Shown here piece by piece: positions 23,030 through 26,091 of a DNA stretch of 26,091 nt. The stretch is from Litorimonas sp964565335 (GTDB taxonomy: Bacteria > Pseudomonadota > Alphaproteobacteria > Caulobacterales > Maricaulaceae), in assembly GCA_964565335.1 (NCBI GenBank), contig CAZMEN010000038.1, forward strand, positions 1-26,091, given 5' to 3'. Position numbers and translations under genes: made by a program. Each line of letters opens with the position of its first letter. The first letter of the stretch is position 1. The notes under the pieces are model-generated. The model worked only from the letters and a program-made list of their open reading frames with translations. It had not been told where the DNA came from and did not search any database.

Positions 23030-23056
23030 CGCTTACCCCTCAAGAACGAAAGAAAA

Positions 23057-23704
23057 TTATTTTGCCGTAACCTGAATAGTTAACTCAATATCCCGGCTTA
23101 TCCACTCATCTGTATCCCAAGGCGACTCTCCGATGTTCCAGTCAGTACGGTTGAGCTTTACTGAGCTTTTCATCACAGCTGTGTCGTCAATCTTGAGTGA
23201 AAAAGGAAGCGAGAACGGTTTTGATACGCCCTTTATCGTCAGTGTACCTTTGGCCACAAATTGATCGCCTTCCATTTTCTCAAAAGCGTCCGCCTCAAAT
23301 GTCGCAAGGGGATATTTTTTGATGGAAAACCAGACCTTCTCTGGCAAGGTCGCGTTCCTATCCTTGCTCCCTGCTTCAGTCTTCGCAAGCGGTATCTCAA
23401 CCTTGACGGACGAGGCACTTAAATTTTCGGCGTCGAAGTTTATTTCAGTATTGAAGGCCATAAACTCTCCGGAAAATGGAACGCCTTCTTGCTTTGCTTT
23501 AAATTTAATGAAGCTCTTATCTTCAATCACCGTCCAAATTCGAACGGAGGCAGGTGTCATAGTTTCAGGCGCCGTTTGCGGCGTCATGGTTTCAACTGTA
23601 TCCTGCGGAACCGCCTCTGTAGCATTCGCTTCTGAGCTAGCGCGCCCACAAGCGGTCAAAGCAATAGTTGCCACACATAAACATAAAAATCTGAGACGCA
23701 TCAT
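23057..23704 (-). CDS. YceI-family lipoprotein
   Basis: Periplasmic or membrane-attached protein of the YceI lipocalin-like family, which binds polyprenyl or other long amphiphilic chains in structurally studied members. The 215-residue product has a lipoprotein signal with lipobox LTAC (Cys19) and then a Thr/Pro/Glu-rich linker. The YceI domain runs from about residue 55 (IWTVIEDKSFIKFKAKQEGVPFSGEF) through FNTEINFDAENLSASSVKVEI, KGTLTIKGVSKPFSLPF and LNRTDWNIGE. The frame extends to 23776, but the ATG at 23704 has AAGG 6 nt upstream and gives a normal signal. It is divergent from ppk2 (96-bp gap). The cargo is not known. Confidence 0.9.
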   Translation of the reverse strand: MMRLRFLCLCVATIALTACGRASSEANATEAVPQDTVETMTPQTAPETMTPASVRIWTVIEDKSFIKFKAKQEGVPFSGEFMAFNTEINFDAENLSASSVKVEIPLAKTEAGSKDRNATLPEKVWFSIKKYPLATFEADAFEKMEGDQFVAKGTLTIKGVSKPFSLPFSLKIDDTAVMKSSVKLNRTDWNIGESPWDTDEWISRDIELTIQVTAK

Positions 23705-23800
23705 CTTACACCTTTTCATTGCCAAGCACTCTCTATACGACAGACAGAGACGAGCAGACGGCGCACAACACCGCAAAAATACTGTCAGGAAGACTATAGC

Positions 23801-24607
23801 ATGATTCAGATAACCGCGAATGACTTTATCGTTAGTTCTCCTGCTGTTGAATTATCAAACCGCCCGACACGGGTGAACCTCTTCAAAAATAAACAGGAAG
23901 CCAGAGAGTGCATTAAGGACAATGCCAAAGCCATATCGGATTTAGCGCACCGCCTCTACGGCGAAGCGGACCGCTCGCTTATTGTCCTCCTTCAAGGTAT
24001 GGATACCTCCGGCAAAGACGGCACGACCAAAGCCATTTTCCACCGCACGGCCCCGCTCAATGTCAATGTCGCCGCGTTCAAAGCGCCATCCAAAAATGAA
24101 TTAGCTCAAGATTATCTGTGGCGTGTTCACCAAGTCTGCCCCGCCAAAGGCAATATCACCGTCTTTAACCGCTCCCATTACGAAGACGTCCTCGTTGTCA
24201 AAGTCAGAAATTTTGCGCCTGCCGAAGCCGTAGAAAAACGCTACGATCAAATTAATGACTTTGAACGTCATCTGACGGAGAACGGGACGAAAGTCTTGAA
24301 ATTCATGCTCCACATCAGCCCTGAGACACAAGCCGAGCGTCTGCGTGACCGCCTCGTCGTGCCGGAGAAACGCTGGAAATTTAACCCGAATGACCTCGAA
24401 GACCGCAAATTATGGCCCGACTTTATGGACGCTTACCAAACCATGCTCCGGCGCACATCCTCCGGTCACGCGCCGTGGCATGTTATCCCCTCCGATAGCC
24501 GTAAAACCCGCGGCGCTATCATCAGCTCCATCGTGCGCCAAACACTCGAAGACATGGATCCGCAATATCCTGATCCGGGGTATCGTCCTGAACAATTCGA
24601 CATTTAA
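23801..24607 (+). CDS. ppk2: PPK2-family polyphosphate:nucleotide phosphotransferase
   Basis: Cytoplasmic kinase that moves phosphate between inorganic polyphosphate and nucleotides. The 268-residue single-domain product has the PPK2 Walker A GMDTSGKDG (66-74) and a Walker B-like VFNRSHYEDVLV (121-132). The lid-region arginines come after (QAERLRDRLVVPEKRWKFNPNDLEDR), followed by APWHVIPSDSRKTRGA. The motif set resembles the subgroup annotated as polyphosphate:nucleotide phosphotransferase (class III-like). Whether it acts on AMP, ADP or both cannot be decided here. AGGAAG lies about 8 nt before the ATG. pgi follows 36 bp downstream on the same strand and may be co-transcribed. Confidence 0.93.
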   Translation: MIQITANDFIVSSPAVELSNRPTRVNLFKNKQEARECIKDNAKAISDLAHRLYGEADRSLIVLLQGMDTSGKDGTTKAIFHRTAPLNVNVAAFKAPSKNELAQDYLWRVHQVCPAKGNITVFNRSHYEDVLVVKVRNFAPAEAVEKRYDQINDFERHLTENGTKVLKFMLHISPETQAERLRDRLVVPEKRWKFNPNDLEDRKLWPDFMDAYQTMLRRTSSGHAPWHVIPSDSRKTRGAIISSIVRQTLEDMDPQYPDPGYRPEQFDI

Positions 24608-24643
24608 AAATAAGCAAACTTTTTCATTATTGGCAACTTTCAT

Positions 24644-26091
24644 ATGACTCATCGCTCAAACCATTTGGAAACACTTTCAAAACTCGCCGATGGAGCTGGC
24701 TCGATTGCGGATTTGTTCGAGACTGAACCCAACCGGTTAAAACGCTTCGTCATGCGTGAAGGACCGCTGCGGGCGGACTTCTCTAAACAAGCCGTCAGCA
24801 GCGCGGCACTAGACGCGTTACTCAGCATGGCCGCAGGGTGCCATCTCGAAGAATGGCGCGCCAAATTATTCTCTGGCGAGACGGTCAACACATCAGAAGA
24901 CCGCGCCGTTCTCCATATGGCTCTTCGCGGTGTTGGCGGCACGAAAGACATAAAAAAAGAAGTGAGCGAGATGCGGCAACATATGGCCGATTTCGCCGAC
25001 AAAATCCGCGCCGAAGGTAAGTTCAAAAATATCGTGCATATCGGCATTGGCGGCTCTGACCTCGGCCCTCGTCTGGTGGCGGAAGGCTTTGAAGCCTCGG
25101 CAGAACAAGCCCTGACATTACGTTTTGCCGAAAATGTTGACGGCGCCTCTATCAATGATGCCGTCAAAGGCCTCGATCCGGCAGAAACCCTCGTCGTCAT
25201 CGTCTCCAAAAGCTTTGGCACTCAGGAAACAAAAATGAATGGGACGTCGGCGCGAGCTTGGCTAACCGAAGGGGTCGGCGTCGCCGCAGGCGATCACATG
25301 CTGGCCGTAACGGCCAACCGCACCCGCGCCGTAGATTTCGGTATCAAGCCTGACAATATCTTTGATTTTTGGGATTGGGTTGGCGGGCGTTATTCTGTCT
25401 GGAGCGCGGTCGGTCTCTCCCTTCAAATTGCCTATGGCCCTGATGTCTTTTCTGACTTCCTCGACGGCGCAGCCGCGATGGATGAGCATTTCCGCGACCA
25501 GCCTTTACAGGAAAACTTGCCTGTCATGATGGCACTCATCGGTATCTGGAACCGCAACGCGATGGGCTATGCCAGCCTCGCCGTCATTCCCTATGCCCGC
25601 CGCCTGCGCAAGCTCGCCGCCTTCCTGCAACAGCTCGAAATGGAAAGTAATGGTAAACGTATCACGCGAGACGGCAATGACGCCGGCTTTACCTGCCCCA
25701 TCATCTGGGGCGATGAAGGCACAAATGGTCAACACGCCTTTTTCCAATGGCTACATCAAGGCACGGGCTCGGGCGGCAATGGCGGCGCGCCCGTTGATTT
25801 TGTGGCCGTGTTAAAAGACCATGAAAACAGACCCGCCCATCACGCGGCTTTGCTCGCGAATTGCTTTGCCCAATCCGAAGCACTTATGCTTGGTAAATCA
25901 GAAGACGTTGTGCGCGAAGAATTAGGAGAGCACGCTGACATTGATGCCCTCGCGCCGCAAAAAGCCTTCCCTGGCAATCGTCCTTCGACGACAATCACGC
26001 TCGATGAATTATCGCCTTTTGCTCTCGGTCACTTAATTGCCCTCTATGAGCACAAAGTCTTTGTTCAAGGCGTAATCTGGAACGTGAATAG
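24644..26091 (+). CDS. pgi: Glucose-6-phosphate isomerase, C-terminus cut off by window edge
   Basis: Glycolytic/gluconeogenic enzyme interconverting glucose-6-phosphate and fructose-6-phosphate. The 482 visible codons include GIGGSDLGP (134-142), SKSFGTQET, the PGI signature DWVGGRYSVWSAVG, the catalytic Glu region LEMESNGK and the catalytic His in GQHAFFQWLHQGT. The frame is open to the right edge and ends at GVIWNVN. This is just where the second PGI signature (normally S-F-D-Q-x-G-V-E-x-x-K, with the catalytic lysine) should begin. The start is ATG 24644, with no obvious Shine-Dalgarno sequence. Long frames on the opposite strand here are shadows. Confidence 0.96.
   Translation, partial: MTHRSNHLETLSKLADGAGSIADLFETEPNRLKRFVMREGPLRADFSKQAVSSAALDALLSMAAGCHLEEWRAKLFSGETVNTSEDRAVLHMALRGVGGTKDIKKEVSEMRQHMADFADKIRAEGKFKNIVHIGIGGSDLGPRLVAEGFEASAEQALTLRFAENVDGASINDAVKGLDPAETLVVIVSKSFGTQETKMNGTSARAWLTEGVGVAAGDHMLAVTANRTRAVDFGIKPDNIFDFWDWVGGRYSVWSAVGLSLQIAYGPDVFSDFLDGAAAMDEHFRDQPLQENLPVMMALIGIWNRNAMGYASLAVIPYARRLRKLAAFLQQLEMESNGKRITRDGNDAGFTCPIIWGDEGTNGQHAFFQWLHQGTGSGGNGGAPVDFVAVLKDHENRPAHHAALLANCFAQSEALMLGKSEDVVREELGEHADIDALAPQKAFPGNRPSTTITLDELSPFALGHLIALYEHKVFVQGVIWNVN

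Noticed and set aside
24649..25221. 190-codon open frame on the minus strand inside pgi
   Set aside because: It is antisense to unmistakable PGI motifs. It has low-complexity Ser/Arg/Ala content and no recognisable domain, and is a shadow frame.

Overview
The window looks like chromosomal DNA of a Gram-negative alphaproteobacterium with an outer membrane, plausibly a marine Hyphomonadaceae/Maricaulales-type organism. The grounds are the gene order tolQRAB-pal-cpoB-tilS-ftsH, a TonB-dependent receptor, four predicted lipoproteins, Tad-type N-termini and an AlkB hydroxylase. The genus-level guess is inference. I see no tRNA, rRNA, CRISPR array, prophage or insertion sequence.

Layout. Positions 1-7903 (minus strand) hold tolQ, tolR, tolA, tolB, pal, cpoB, tilS and ftsH. 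ftsH is cut by the window edge just before its protease motif. This block makes the Tol-Pal envelope-constriction machine, plus a tRNA-modifying enzyme and a membrane protease. Pal has its own promoter, and the cpoB leader can fold into a nested hairpin that covers its ribosome-binding region. From 8188 to 10184 come a small divergent lipoprotein, an ABM-fold protein, a tiny membrane-anchored protein with a duplicated Cys-x13-Cys unit, and release factor 1 (prfA).

Positions 10202-14194 look like a hydrocarbon module: a TonB-dependent receptor and a TetR regulator on the minus strand, and a divergent alkane 1-monooxygenase (alkB). The tetR/alkB gap contains two different perfect palindromes, placed as operators would be. 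The alkB start is best moved to a GTG behind a good Shine-Dalgarno sequence. Next is a long MscK-like mechanosensitive channel (14217-17714, minus) and an Uup-like ABC-F ATPase (18087-20047, plus). The ABC-F gene is broken only by an assembly gap of 100 N flanked by a 55-bp duplicated contig end. Collapsing the duplication restores one 601-residue frame.

Positions 20048-23030 carry two tandem TadG-like genes (minus), with no other tad gene in the window. They share a 124-bp identical 5' block and an 88% identical leader. Upstream lies a short tail that looks like the remnant of a third copy. One copy carries a 13-residue poly-aspartate run. The window closes with a YceI-family lipoprotein (minus), a PPK2 polyphosphate kinase (plus) and the start of glucose-6-phosphate isomerase (pgi, plus), which runs off the right edge.

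Most of the window is housekeeping or envelope biology. The parts most worth a second look are the alkB/tetR control region, the TadG-like tandem array and the cpoB leader. I do not see convincing evidence of a wholly new defence or metabolic system.
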